DNA of 64,000 nucleotides, from the NCBI GenBank assembly GCA_963776225.1, contig CAVZLL010000001.1:62001-126000 (forward strand), read 5' to 3'. Positions 18,876-31,382 of the stretch are shown here, piece after piece. The position numbers and the translations under genes are program-made. Under the pieces are notes generated by a model. That model did not search any database. It worked only from the letters and a program-made list of their open reading frames with translations, and was not told the origin of the DNA. Positions within the stretch are counted from its first letter, which is position 1. Every line of letters starts with the position of its first letter. This DNA is from Bog-756 sp963776225. Lineage in GTDB: Bacteria; Actinomycetota; Acidimicrobiia; Acidimicrobiales; RAAP-2.

Positions 18876-19005
18876 CGCGCCCGCCTGCTCATGACCTGCT
18901 CCATCCCCTCAGCTTCCCATGGTGCCGGGGCCGGGACGCGACTTCTCCCTCCTGCGTGTGACCTCGGACCGTCAGGGTGGGTGACGTGACGGGTGCGCGG
19001 GGAGC

Positions 19006-19467
19006 TCAGGTGGCGGCGCGTGCCTTGAGCGCGTCGAGGGCACGGTCGGCGTGAACGTTCATCCGAACCTCGCTCTGGATCACCTCGATGACGCGCAGAT
19101 CGGGCCCGATCACGAAGGTGGCCCGCTTGGTCGGTGACAGCTTGGTGAACCGCCGCCGCACGCCGAACTGGGTGGCCACCGCCCCGTCGGGGTCAGAGAG
19201 GAGCGGGTAGTCGAAGGAGTGCTTCTCGGAGAACTGTCGCTGCTTGGTCACCTCGTCGGCGCTGATGCCGACCCGCTGGGCGCCGACCGCCTCGAACTCG
19301 GCCTTCATGTCCCTGAAGTGGCAGCTCTCCTTTGTGCAACCGTACGTCATCGCCGCCGGATAGAAGAAGAGGACCACCGGCCCGGCCGCGGCCAGGTCGC
19401 TCAGCCGGCGTGGCGTGCCGTCCTCGTCGCGGAGCTCGAAGTCCGGTGCGAGGTCGCCCTTCTCCAT
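19006..19467 (-). CDS. peroxiredoxin, Bcp/AhpC-TSA type
   Basis: Thiol peroxidase of about 153 residues. ATG 19467 gives MEKGDLAPDFELRDEDG; the in-frame extension upstream is the 24-bp tandem repeat and is not counted. The active site MTYGCTKESCHF carries a peroxidatic Cys and a second Cys five residues on, the atypical two-Cys layout of Bcp. It is divergent from the DrrAB-like exporter. A second Bcp is encoded at 29536. Confidence 0.88.
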   Translation of the reverse strand: MEKGDLAPDFELRDEDGTPRRLSDLAAAGPVVLFFYPAAMTYGCTKESCHFRDMKAEFEAVGAQRVGISADEVTKQRQFSEKHSFDYPLLSDPDGAVATQFGVRRRFTKLSPTKRATFVIGPDLRVIEVIQSEVRMNVHADRALDALKARAAT

Positions 19468-19481
19468 GAGCGGCAGGCTAT

Positions 19482-19529
19482 CCAAGAGCGGGGCGTCCCG
19501 CCGCGCCAAGAGCGGGGCGTCCCGCCGCG
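19482..19529. repeat. perfect 24-bp tandem duplication
   Basis: Two identical 24-bp units (CCAAGAGCGGGGCGTCCCGC plus CGCG) lie head to tail between the divergent peroxiredoxin and ABC exporter genes. Each unit holds a near-palindrome GCGGGG-CG-TCCCGC. It could be a duplicated regulator site or a replication-slippage product. Confidence 0.8.
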
Positions 19530-19571
19530 GAGTCGGAATCGGTCGGCGGGGAGCCACCCTAGGATGCACAG

Positions 19572-20634
19572 ATGCCCACCGCGATCGAGGCCGACAGTCT
19601 GGAGAAGACCTTCAAGGGCAAGCGCGAGGTGCGCGCCCTCGACGGGGTCAGCTTCGCGGTCGAGGAGGGGACGGTCTTCGGGTTGCTCGGGCCCAACGGC
19701 TCCGGGAAGACCACGGCGGTCCGCATCCTGACCACCATCATCCAGCCGGACGGGGGCGCCGCACGGGTGCTCGGCCACGACGTCCGCAAGGAGGCGGCGC
19801 TCGTCCGCAGCCTCATCGGCCTTGCCGGTCAGTATGCCGCGGTCGACGAGAACCTGACCGGCCGCGAGAACCTTCAGATGGTCGGGAACCTCAACCACCT
19901 CGAGCGCGGCTGTGGTGACCGTGCGGGCGAGGGAGCTGCTCGAGCAGTTCGGCCTCACCGACGCCGGCGACCGGCCGCTCAAGACCTATTCGGGAGGCAT
20001 GCGCCGGCGGCTCGACCTTGCCGCTGCCCTCGTCGCGCGCCCGACCGTGCTCTTCCTCGACGAACCGACGACCGGACTCGACCCGCAGAGCCGCAACGAC
20101 CTCTGGGGGGTCATCGAGGCGCTCGTCGGAACGGGCACGTCGGTGCTGCTCACCACCCAGTACCTCGAGGAGGCCGACCGGCTGGCCACGTCACTGGCCG
20201 TCCTCGACCACGGTCGGGTCATCGCCGAGGGTACGCCGGCGTCGATGAAGTCGGAGCTCGGCGCCACCGTGCTCGAGGTCGGCCTATCCGGCGTCGACGA
20301 GGCCCAGCGGGCCGGCGCCCTCCTCGAGGCACTCGGACCCCATCCTGCCCAGGTCACCGGCACCGTGGTCGAGGTGACCGTGGACAACGGACCGCAGGCG
20401 GCCATGACCGGGCTGCGCTCCCTGGACAACGCGGGGATCGTCCCGACCGTGTTCAACCTCCGCCAGCCGAGCCTCGACGACGTCTTCCTCTCACTGACCG
20501 GGCACCGGACCGAAGGGGACGAGAGCGCGGACGGGGACGCGGACGGGGACGGGACATCGACGGCACGGCGTCGTCGGCGCCTCATTCGGCAGGCAGAGGA
20601 GGCCATGCCGGTGGTGACGGGGGAGGTCGGATGA
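19572..20634 (+). CDS. DrrA-type ABC exporter ATPase, one frame break
   Basis: ATPase of a daunorubicin-resistance-type exporter. It contains Walker A GPNGSGKTT near residue 40, GQYAAVDENLTGREN, then near 19906 the frame shifts and continues VVTVRARELLEQFGL, signature YSGGMRRRLDLAAAL, Walker B VLFLDEPTTGLDPQ and the DrrA C-terminal domain ending in LRQPSLDDVFLSLTGH. An acidic Asp/Gly repeat (ADGDADGDGT) and an Arg run follow before the stop, which overlaps the permease ATG. About 354 residues. The substrate is unknown. These systems often export lipids or drugs. Confidence 0.87.
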
Positions 20635-21455
20635 CGACCACCATTGCCGCACCCACCCAGGCGCGTGCGCCGGTCCCGGTCGGACCGGCCGCCAAGCTGC
20701 GCTGGGGCATCTCGGACACCCTGACCCTGACCCGGCGCAACCTGCTGGCCGTCACCCGCATCCCCGAGGCGCTCTTCTTCTCGACGGTGCAGCCGATCAT
20801 GTTCGTGCTGCTCTTCCGGTACGTCTTCGGTGGCGCGATCAGCACCCCGAACGGGAGCTACGTGAACTACCTCATGCCGGGCGTCTTCGTGCAGACGGTT
20901 GCCTTCGGTGCGGTGAGCACGAGCATCGGCCTCGCCGAGGACCTCCAGAAGGGCCTCATCGAGCGGTTCCGCGCCCTTCCCATGTCCCGCGGCGCGGTGC
21001 TGACCGGGCGCACCACCGCCGACGTGGTCCGGAACGTCTTCGTGGTCGTCATCATCACCGTGGTGGGGTTCCTGGTCGGCTTCCGGCCGACCACCGGGGT
21101 GCTGCCCTACCTGGCCGGGATCGGCCTCATCCTGCTGTTCGCCTATGCCCTGTCCTGGGGGTTCGCTGTCATCGGCCTCTCGGCGCCCAACAGCGAGACA
21201 GCGCAGGTGATGTCCTTTCCCATCCTCTTCCCGCTCATCTTCGTCTCGTCGGCCTTCGTCCCGGTCGACGCGATGCCGAGCTGGTTGCAGGGGTTCGCCA
21301 CCTATCAACCGGTGAGCGTGGTCATCACCGCCTGCCGTGCGCTGATGATCGGCGGACCTACCGCGAAGTGGGTGGTCCAGTCCCTTCTCTGGACGGCCGT
21401 GCTCCTGGCCGTCCTGATTCCCCTGGCCATCCACCGGTACCGCACCCGCACCTGA
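20631..21455 (+). CDS. DrrB-type ABC exporter permease
   Basis: 274 residues with six membrane helices of the ABC-2 family. It starts with a cytoplasmic segment (MTTTIAAPTQARAP) and has RNLLAVTRIPEALFF before the first helix, YLMPGVFVQ, the coupling motif LIERFRALPMSRGAVL, and SAFVPVDAMPSWLQGFATYQPVS near the end, all diagnostic for DrrB-like proteins. ATGA overlap with the ATPase gene. Confidence 0.9.
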   Translation: MTTTIAAPTQARAPVPVGPAAKLRWGISDTLTLTRRNLLAVTRIPEALFFSTVQPIMFVLLFRYVFGGAISTPNGSYVNYLMPGVFVQTVAFGAVSTSIGLAEDLQKGLIERFRALPMSRGAVLTGRTTADVVRNVFVVVIITVVGFLVGFRPTTGVLPYLAGIGLILLFAYALSWGFAVIGLSAPNSETAQVMSFPILFPLIFVSSAFVPVDAMPSWLQGFATYQPVSVVITACRALMIGGPTAKWVVQSLLWTAVLLAVLIPLAIHRYRTRT

Positions 21456-21473
21456 CCGCGATCACCGCAGACG

Positions 21474-21504
21474 GGCCGTGCCGGGGCGGCTCCCCGGCAC
21501 GGCC
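21474..21504. terminator. strong hairpin between exporter operon and acnA
   Basis: Perfect 13-bp inverted repeat GGCCGTGCCGGGG / CCCCGGCACGGCC with a five-base loop, 18 bases after the permease stop. No T-run follows, so it would be a stem-only terminator of the kind proposed for high-GC actinobacteria, or part of the acnA leader. Confidence 0.6.
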
Positions 21505-21523
21505 GACGCGACAGAATGGAGGC

Positions 21524-24217
<2,694 letters not shown>

Positions 24218-24234
24218 GACCGGCCGCCTCCGCC

Positions 24235-25326
24235 TCAGCGCCGATCGGCGTCGACCATCCGGCGGACGACCTCGTCGACCACCTCGCTGGTCGACGCGCC
24301 CCCGCCCAGGTCGAAGGTGCGGATCCCGTCGGCCGCCGCGCCGAGGGTCGCCTCGCGGATCGAACGGGCCGCTCCGGCCACCGGATGTCCCCGGTCGGTC
24401 GCGGCGTGGTCGAGAACGGCGGCACACGCCAGCAGCATGGCCATCGGGTTCGCCACGTTCTTGCCCTGGAGGGACGGGGCCGTCCCGTGCGGGGCCTCGG
24501 CCATCGCCACCTTCGGTCGCAGGTCGTCGTCCAGTGCGAGCAGGACCGACTCGGCACCGGCGATCGAACCGAACAGGGCGAGGACGAGGTCGGAGAGGCA
24601 GTCGCCGTCGCGGTTGAGCGCGGGGACAACCAGGGACTGGTCGTCGGCCTCGGTCAGCAGCCCCGCGTAGGCGGCGTCGATGAGCATCGGCCGGTAGGCG
24701 ACGCCGGGGTGGCGGGCGGCGGCGGCGTCCATCTCCTCCTTCAGCATCGCCTCGTAGACGGTCGAGACCGTCCATTTCGGACCCCCGAAGACGCACGCCC
24801 CGAGATCCGACGCGGTCCGGAAGGAGAACTCGGCGACCGCGTGGCAGACCGACCGCTCGATCCGCTCGGTGCGCCACGCCTGTTCACCTGCGCCTCCGGG
24901 CGGCCCGGACCGTCCCTCGTCGGCGCCGTAGGCGTCTCCGACCGCCATCCGCACCACGACGATCGGATGGACCACCGGGGCCAGGGGAACCACCCCCGGG
25001 ATGCGCCGGCCGGTCCGGACGATGACCGATCCCCCGACCCCTTCGCGGAGGATCCGGTTGGGCGAGCCGACGTCGCCGATGGCCGGAGGGGTGACGGTCG
25101 CCGCCTTGAGCCCGAGACCGGTCGCGCGCATCGCCTCGGCCGCGTCGGAGACGATCCTGTTGCGGGTACGGCGGCGGTTCTCGAGGGAGAGGTCGAACCG
25201 GTGAAGCTCGACCGGGACGGCGAGCACCGAGGGGTCGAGCACCCGCAGGGCCTGCTCGAGGAGCTCCTGACCCGTCTCGTCACCCTCGCAGACCACCAAC
25301 TGGGTCGGATCGGACGGAGCGGCCAC
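24235..25326 (-). CDS. isocitrate/isopropylmalate dehydrogenase family protein
   Basis: 363 residues of the beta-decarboxylating dehydrogenase fold: VVCEGDETGQELLEQAL at the N-terminus replaces the usual GDGIGPE motif, RNRIVSDAAEAMR follows, GGPKWTVSTVYEAMLKEEM holds a family lysine region, NRDGDCLSDLVLALFGSIAG matches the metal-binding aspartate segment, and AEAPHGTAPSLQGKNVANPMAM is the cofactor loop. It lies tail-to-tail with aconitase, with 17 bases between stops. Its likely activity is isocitrate oxidation, but the diverged N-terminus leaves homoisocitrate or another 2-hydroxy acid possible. The GTG start overlaps the PIG-L stop by one base. Confidence 0.75.
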   Translation of the reverse strand: MAAPSDPTQLVVCEGDETGQELLEQALRVLDPSVLAVPVELHRFDLSLENRRRTRNRIVSDAAEAMRATGLGLKAATVTPPAIGDVGSPNRILREGVGGSVIVRTGRRIPGVVPLAPVVHPIVVVRMAVGDAYGADEGRSGPPGGAGEQAWRTERIERSVCHAVAEFSFRTASDLGACVFGGPKWTVSTVYEAMLKEEMDAAAARHPGVAYRPMLIDAAYAGLLTEADDQSLVVPALNRDGDCLSDLVLALFGSIAGAESVLLALDDDLRPKVAMAEAPHGTAPSLQGKNVANPMAMLLACAAVLDHAATDRGHPVAGAARSIREATLGAAADGIRTFDLGGGASTSEVVDEVVRRMVDADRR

Positions 25327-26075
25327 TAGGCGGTGTTCACGACCTGGAACGATTCGGCCAGCCGACCTTCGGGCAGCCCGGCCGCGAGCGCGGTCCCCGA
25401 CATCCAGCTCCGCAGCAGGTCCTCGAGGTGGTCACCGTCGCCGACCTGGCTCCGGTGCGAGCGCAACGCGGCCAGCTTCCGGTCGAAGACGGCGGTGGCG
25501 TCGACCACCCGGTCGGCCCGCTCGGTGGCCATGATCCAGAGCTCGGGGACGGTGTGGGGTTCGAGGCCCTCATCCAGCAGGTCGGCGAAGGCGAACGGGT
25601 TGCGCGCGTCGGGGTAGACCGCGCACGCCGCGGCCTCGCCGGCGGCCAGGTGGTCGGGATGGCTCGCGTAGATGCGGGACCAGTTGCGCTCCGGGGACTG
25701 GGTCACGACACGGTCCGGGCGCAGGCGGCGGATGACCGCGGCGATGGCACGGCGCAGCTCGAGGCTCGCGGTCACCATCCCGTCCGGGAACCCGAGGAAG
25801 GTGACGTCGGTGACCCCGACCGAGCGTGCGGCCACCAGCTGCTCCTCGCGGCGGATGGCGGCCATCTCCTTCCGGCTGATCGAGCGGTCCGAACCGCCGG
25901 CGTCCCCGTCGGTGACGATGCAGTAGGCGACCTCGACTCCTCGTCCGGTCCACACGGCCACCGATCCGGCCGCGCCGAAGTCGACGTCGTCGGGATGGGC
26001 GGTCACCACCAGGATGCGCCCGACCGGCTCGGAGCCGTCGTCGATGGTCAGGGGTTGGACGGCGTGGTCGGCCAC
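25326..26075 (-). CDS. PIG-L family deacetylase
   Basis: Zinc-dependent N-acetyl hydrolase fold, 249 residues. ILVVTAHPDDVDFGAAG carries the His-Pro-Asp-Asp metal site and YASHPDHLAAG supplies the third ligand. FLGFPDG is also conserved. The family includes MshB and Mca of mycothiol metabolism and deacetylases of sugar lipids. This sequence is not close enough by eye to name either. It is followed with one-base overlap by the dehydrogenase gene. Confidence 0.88.
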   Translation of the reverse strand: MADHAVQPLTIDDGSEPVGRILVVTAHPDDVDFGAAGSVAVWTGRGVEVAYCIVTDGDAGGSDRSISRKEMAAIRREEQLVAARSVGVTDVTFLGFPDGMVTASLELRRAIAAVIRRLRPDRVVTQSPERNWSRIYASHPDHLAAGEAAACAVYPDARNPFAFADLLDEGLEPHTVPELWIMATERADRVVDATAVFDRKLAALRSHRSQVGDGDHLEDLLRSWMSGTALAAGLPEGRLAESFQVVNTA

Positions 26076-26157
26076 CGGGGTCTCCTCAGGGGGTCCGGTC
26101 GCGCGAGATGCCCGCCTCTGACGACGGCGGGGGACGGCCGGGGACGGTCGGGGCTGG

Positions 26158-27405
26158 TCAGGACTTCTCGGGCAGCCACCCGGCCAGGTCTGCCAGGCGG
26201 GGGTCGTTGGAGAACATCTCGACGATGGGCATCCGGAGCCCGATCCGGGTCTGGATCCGCTCGACCTCGAGGACTTGGTTCCACTGGACGAGGGTGACCA
26301 CCATGCCGGCGGACCCGGCGCGGGCGGTGCGGCCCGAGCGGTGGAGGTAGGCCTTGTGGTCCTCGGGCGGGTCGAAGTGGACGACCACGTCGACGGCGTC
26401 GATGTCGAGACCGCGGGCGGCCACGTCGGTGGCCACCAGGGTGTGCAGCGTTCCGTCGGTGAAGTCCTTCAGGGCGCGCTCGCGGTTGGCCTGCCGGAGG
26501 TCACCGTGGATGGCGGCCGCCCGGACCCCCTCCTTGCGAAGCTGCTCGACGAGGCGGTCCGCACCGTGCTTGGTGCGCACGAAGACAAGGGCCTTGTCCG
26601 AGCTCCGGCAGATGGCGGCGCACACCTTGACCCGGTCCATCTGGTGCACCTCGAGGAACCGGTGCTCCATCTCCTCGACGGTCGTGGACGGCGAGGAGAC
26701 CTCGTGGAGGACTGGGTCGGTGAGATAGCGGCTGACCAGGCGGTCGACCGCGCCGTCCAGGGTGGCGGAGAACAACAGGGTCTGGTGCTCGCGCTCGAGC
26801 CGTCGGAGGACCCACTCGACCTGGGGCATGAAGCCCATGTCGGCCATCCGGTCGGCCTCGTCGAGCACCAGGGTCTCGATGTCGGCGACCGAGAGCTCGC
26901 CGCGGTCCCCGAGGTCGATGAGGCGCCCCGGGGTGGCGATGACGACGTCGACGCCGCGGCGCAGCCGCTTGATCTGGCGCTCGATGTCGGCTCCGCCGTA
27001 GACGGCCACGACCCGCAGGCCGACAGCGGTCGCCAGGGGTTCGAGCACGTCGCTCACCTGAACGGCCAGCTCGCGGGTCGGGACGAGGACCAGGGCGGAG
27101 GGCCGGCCCGCCTCGGTCGAGGGGGACGCCATGGTCCGCTGGAGGAGCGGGATGCCGAATGCCAGGGTCTTTCCCGACCCGGTCTTGGCCTTGCCGCAGA
27201 CGTCCCGGCCGGCCAGCGCGTCGACCACGGTCATGGCCTGGATGGCGAACGGGGAGTGGATGCCCTGCTCCTCGAGCACCTTGACGATCGAAGGCTCGAC
27301 GCCGAGGTCGGCGAACGAGGGCGCAGCGCCCAGGTCGTCGTCGGCGTCCGAGGGTGGACCCGGCTGGTCCAGGACGCGATCCGGTGGATCGGAGAGGGTG
27401 GTCAT
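26158..27405 (-). CDS. DEAD-box RNA helicase
   Basis: 415 residues from ATG 27405. Motifs in order: Q motif region SFADLGVEPSIVKVLEEQGI...PFAIQ, motif I AKTGSGKTLAF, Ia PTRELAVQV, Ib TPGRLIDL, II LDEADRMADMGF, III SATLD, IV FVRTKHGADRL, V ATDVAARGLDID, and VI HRSGRTARAG. The C-terminus is short, so it resembles RhlE or the actinobacterial RNA-degradosome helicases rather than long CsdA. A paired stem lies in the leader. ATP-dependent RNA unwinding is expected in ribosome assembly, cold response or mRNA decay. Confidence 0.93.
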   Translation of the reverse strand: MTTLSDPPDRVLDQPGPPSDADDDLGAAPSFADLGVEPSIVKVLEEQGIHSPFAIQAMTVVDALAGRDVCGKAKTGSGKTLAFGIPLLQRTMASPSTEAGRPSALVLVPTRELAVQVSDVLEPLATAVGLRVVAVYGGADIERQIKRLRRGVDVVIATPGRLIDLGDRGELSVADIETLVLDEADRMADMGFMPQVEWVLRRLEREHQTLLFSATLDGAVDRLVSRYLTDPVLHEVSSPSTTVEEMEHRFLEVHQMDRVKVCAAICRSSDKALVFVRTKHGADRLVEQLRKEGVRAAAIHGDLRQANRERALKDFTDGTLHTLVATDVAARGLDIDAVDVVVHFDPPEDHKAYLHRSGRTARAGSAGMVVTLVQWNQVLEVERIQTRIGLRMPIVEMFSNDPRLADLAGWLPEKS

Positions 27406-27434
27406 GGGGTTCAGAAGCTCGCTCTCATCACTCG

Positions 27435-27458
27435 TTGACGGCCGGAGCCGACCGTCAA
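27435..27458 (-). promoter_or_regulatory. inverted repeat in the helicase leader
   Basis: TTGACGGCCGG-AG-CCGACCGTCAA on the plus strand, an 11-bp inverted repeat with one mismatch and a two-base centre, 30 bases before the helicase start. It could be an operator or, since the position is 5' untranslated, an RNA stem acting on translation or helicase autoregulation. Confidence 0.45.
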
Positions 27459-27647
27459 GCGCCGTGCCACTCACGGACGCTGCGGGCCCGCCTCGGGCCA
27501 TCGTCCGGACCGGCGTGACCGACCAGAAGAACAGGATGAGGAAGACCCCGGTGGCGGGCGCTCGCCCGACCACGAACCCCAGTCTACCCGTCCGACACCC
27601 ATCACCTGGTCGATCGCCCCACGGAGGGGCCCGGATCCGGCCGCGGC

Positions 27648-29422
<1,775 letters not shown>

Positions 29423-29535
29423 GGGGGGTCGTCCTTCCAGCGGCGTGCTGTGGTGAGTCTCCCACGACGCCGGCCTCGCCGTACCTCCGAGTGTGCCATC
29501 GTGTTCGTCGGACCCGAGCCAGTGAAAGGACGCCC

Positions 29536-30000
29536 ATGGGAACGCTCGCCGCCGGTGACAAGGCCCCTGACTTCACCCTCCCGGACCAGGACGGCAAACC
29601 GGTCTCCCTGCGGGACTTCGCCGGGAAACAGGTCGTCGTCTACTTCTACCCGAAGGACGACACTCCCGGATGCACCAAGGAGGCCTGTCAGTTCAACGAC
29701 AATCTGCAGGCCTTCAAGAAGGCCAAGGTCGCGGTGCTGGGCATCTCGGCGGACGGGGCGGCCAAGCACAAGGCCTTCCGGGCCAAGTACGGGCTCACCT
29801 TCCCGCTGCTCACCGATTCCGACCACGCGGTCGGGTCCGCCTACGGGGCCTGGGGGGAGAAGACCCTCTACGGGAAGAAGACCACCGGGGTGATCCGCTC
29901 GACCTTCCTCGTCGCCGCGGACGGCACCGTCGCCCGGGCCTGGTACCACGTGCGGGCGGACGGTCACGCGGCAAAGGTTCTGGAGGAGTCGACCGGCTGA
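29536..30000 (+). CDS. bcp: thioredoxin-dependent thiol peroxidase
   Basis: 154-residue peroxiredoxin reducing organic and hydrogen peroxide. MGTLAAGDKAPDFTLPDQDG opens the fold, and YPKDDTPGCTKEACQFND holds the peroxidatic Cys and the resolving Cys five residues later, the classic Bcp arrangement. ATG 29536 has AAAGGA seven bases upstream. It is divergent from thiC and followed by the FrhB-like gene after 52 bases. Confidence 0.93.
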   Translation: MGTLAAGDKAPDFTLPDQDGKPVSLRDFAGKQVVVYFYPKDDTPGCTKEACQFNDNLQAFKKAKVAVLGISADGAAKHKAFRAKYGLTFPLLTDSDHAVGSAYGAWGEKTLYGKKTTGVIRSTFLVAADGTVARAWYHVRADGHAAKVLEESTG

Positions 30001-30052
30001 CCCGCCGATCCGGGCGGGACCTGCGCCCGTGGACGGACACTAGGGTGACCCC

Positions 30053-31177
30053 ATGCCGCCCGAGAAGCCGCATTGGACCGAGCTGCTCAACGAGGTGGTC
30101 ACCTCCGGGCTCTGCACCGGCTGCGCGGCCTGCATCGTGGCGTGCCCCTACGACGTCCTCGCCTACGACGAGACCGGGGGGAAGTACAAGCCCTTCCACA
30201 TCGACGCCGAGGGAGGGCCCGACAGCTGCACCCACGGGGTGAAGGGCTGCACCATGTGCACGCGCGCCTGTCCCCGGTTCCGCCTCTGGGAGCCCGAGAT
30301 CGACACCCACCTCCACGGGCGGGAGCGGACCGACGACGAGGTGGCGGGGATCGCCTCGGACGTCCTGCTGGTGCGGGCCACCGACCCCGAGGTGCAGCGG
30401 TGCGGCCAGGACGGGGGGCTCGTCTCCGCACTGCTCATCTGGGCCCTCGAGCACGACGTGATCGACGCCGCCCTCGTGTCGTACATGGAGGGGGACGGCT
30501 CGACCTGGAAGGCGGTACCCGGGGTGGCCACCACCCGCGACGAGGTGCTCGCCGCCGCCGGGTCCCGCTACACCTATTCGGCCAACCCGCTCGCCTATCC
30601 CCAGGCCATCGCCGGCGGGGCCGAGCGGATCGCCCTCGTGGGCATGGGATGTCAGACGTCGGCACCCCCGGTGATGGCTGCCCGCAAGGCCGGCAAGATC
30701 GCCCGGAGGCTCTCGCTCACCATCGGGCTGCTCTGCTCGAAGACCTTCGACGACGCGATCTTCCCCGAGCTCTTCGAGGCGCGCTACGGGATCGCCCGGG
30801 CCGATATCGAGAAGATGAACATCAAGGGGGTCTTCCAGGTCTGGACCCGCGACGGCGCGTTCCACGAGATCCCCCTGCGGGAGGCGCACGCGTGGACCCG
30901 CGAGGGATGCACGTCGTGCCCGGATTTCGCCGCCGAGCACGCGGACATCTCGACCGGTGGGATCGGCGCGTTCAACGACTGGACGCTCACCATGGTCCGG
31001 ACCGACAGGGGACGGGAGCTGCTTGCGGGCATGATCGACGACGGTGCCGTCGAGACGCGGCCCGGCGACGACGACCCGGGGGCCATCGCCCTGCTCCACA
31101 AGCTCTCCCGGGTCAGCCGCCGGCGCTGGCCGGAGACGGCGGTGCCGATGCCCCGCCGGCTGCCGGTCCGCACCTGA
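30053..31177 (+). CDS. coenzyme F420 hydrogenase/dehydrogenase beta-subunit family (FrhB-like)
   Basis: 374 residues, soluble. N-terminal ferredoxin part with two four-Cys groups: CTGCAACIVACP near residue 21 and CTMCTRACP near residue 66. The FrhB core follows with GQDGGLVSALLIWAL, the flavin/F420 region VGMGCQTSAPPV, LLCSKTFDD, and CTSCPDFAAEHADISTGGIG near residue 290. Related proteins move electrons between F420, FAD and Fe-S clusters. No other subunit is adjacent, so the partner is unknown. It fits a lineage that makes F420. Confidence 0.87.
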   Translation: MPPEKPHWTELLNEVVTSGLCTGCAACIVACPYDVLAYDETGGKYKPFHIDAEGGPDSCTHGVKGCTMCTRACPRFRLWEPEIDTHLHGRERTDDEVAGIASDVLLVRATDPEVQRCGQDGGLVSALLIWALEHDVIDAALVSYMEGDGSTWKAVPGVATTRDEVLAAAGSRYTYSANPLAYPQAIAGGAERIALVGMGCQTSAPPVMAARKAGKIARRLSLTIGLLCSKTFDDAIFPELFEARYGIARADIEKMNIKGVFQVWTRDGAFHEIPLREAHAWTREGCTSCPDFAAEHADISTGGIGAFNDWTLTMVRTDRGRELLAGMIDDGAVETRPGDDDPGAIALLHKLSRVSRRRWPETAVPMPRRLPVRT

Positions 31178-31382
31178 GAATCGCCTAAGAATCGCCGGGT
31201 TGGGACCAATTCCCCTGCCCTGACGTGGGGCGCGGTCGTACAGTGGTCCGAGCGACCGCGCATCTGCGGCCACCGCGTACCGGTGCTGTCACCGCAGGAG
31301 GTGACGCTGCGCACCCCAGATCGCCCGTCTACCGTCGGCGGCCCGGCCGCCCCTGGGGCTCACCCTTCCTGGAGGACCAACG

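Noticed and set aside
29423..29535. TPP riboswitch upstream of thiC
   Set aside because: The conserved CUGAGA and ACCUGAUCUGG-type blocks are not visible.
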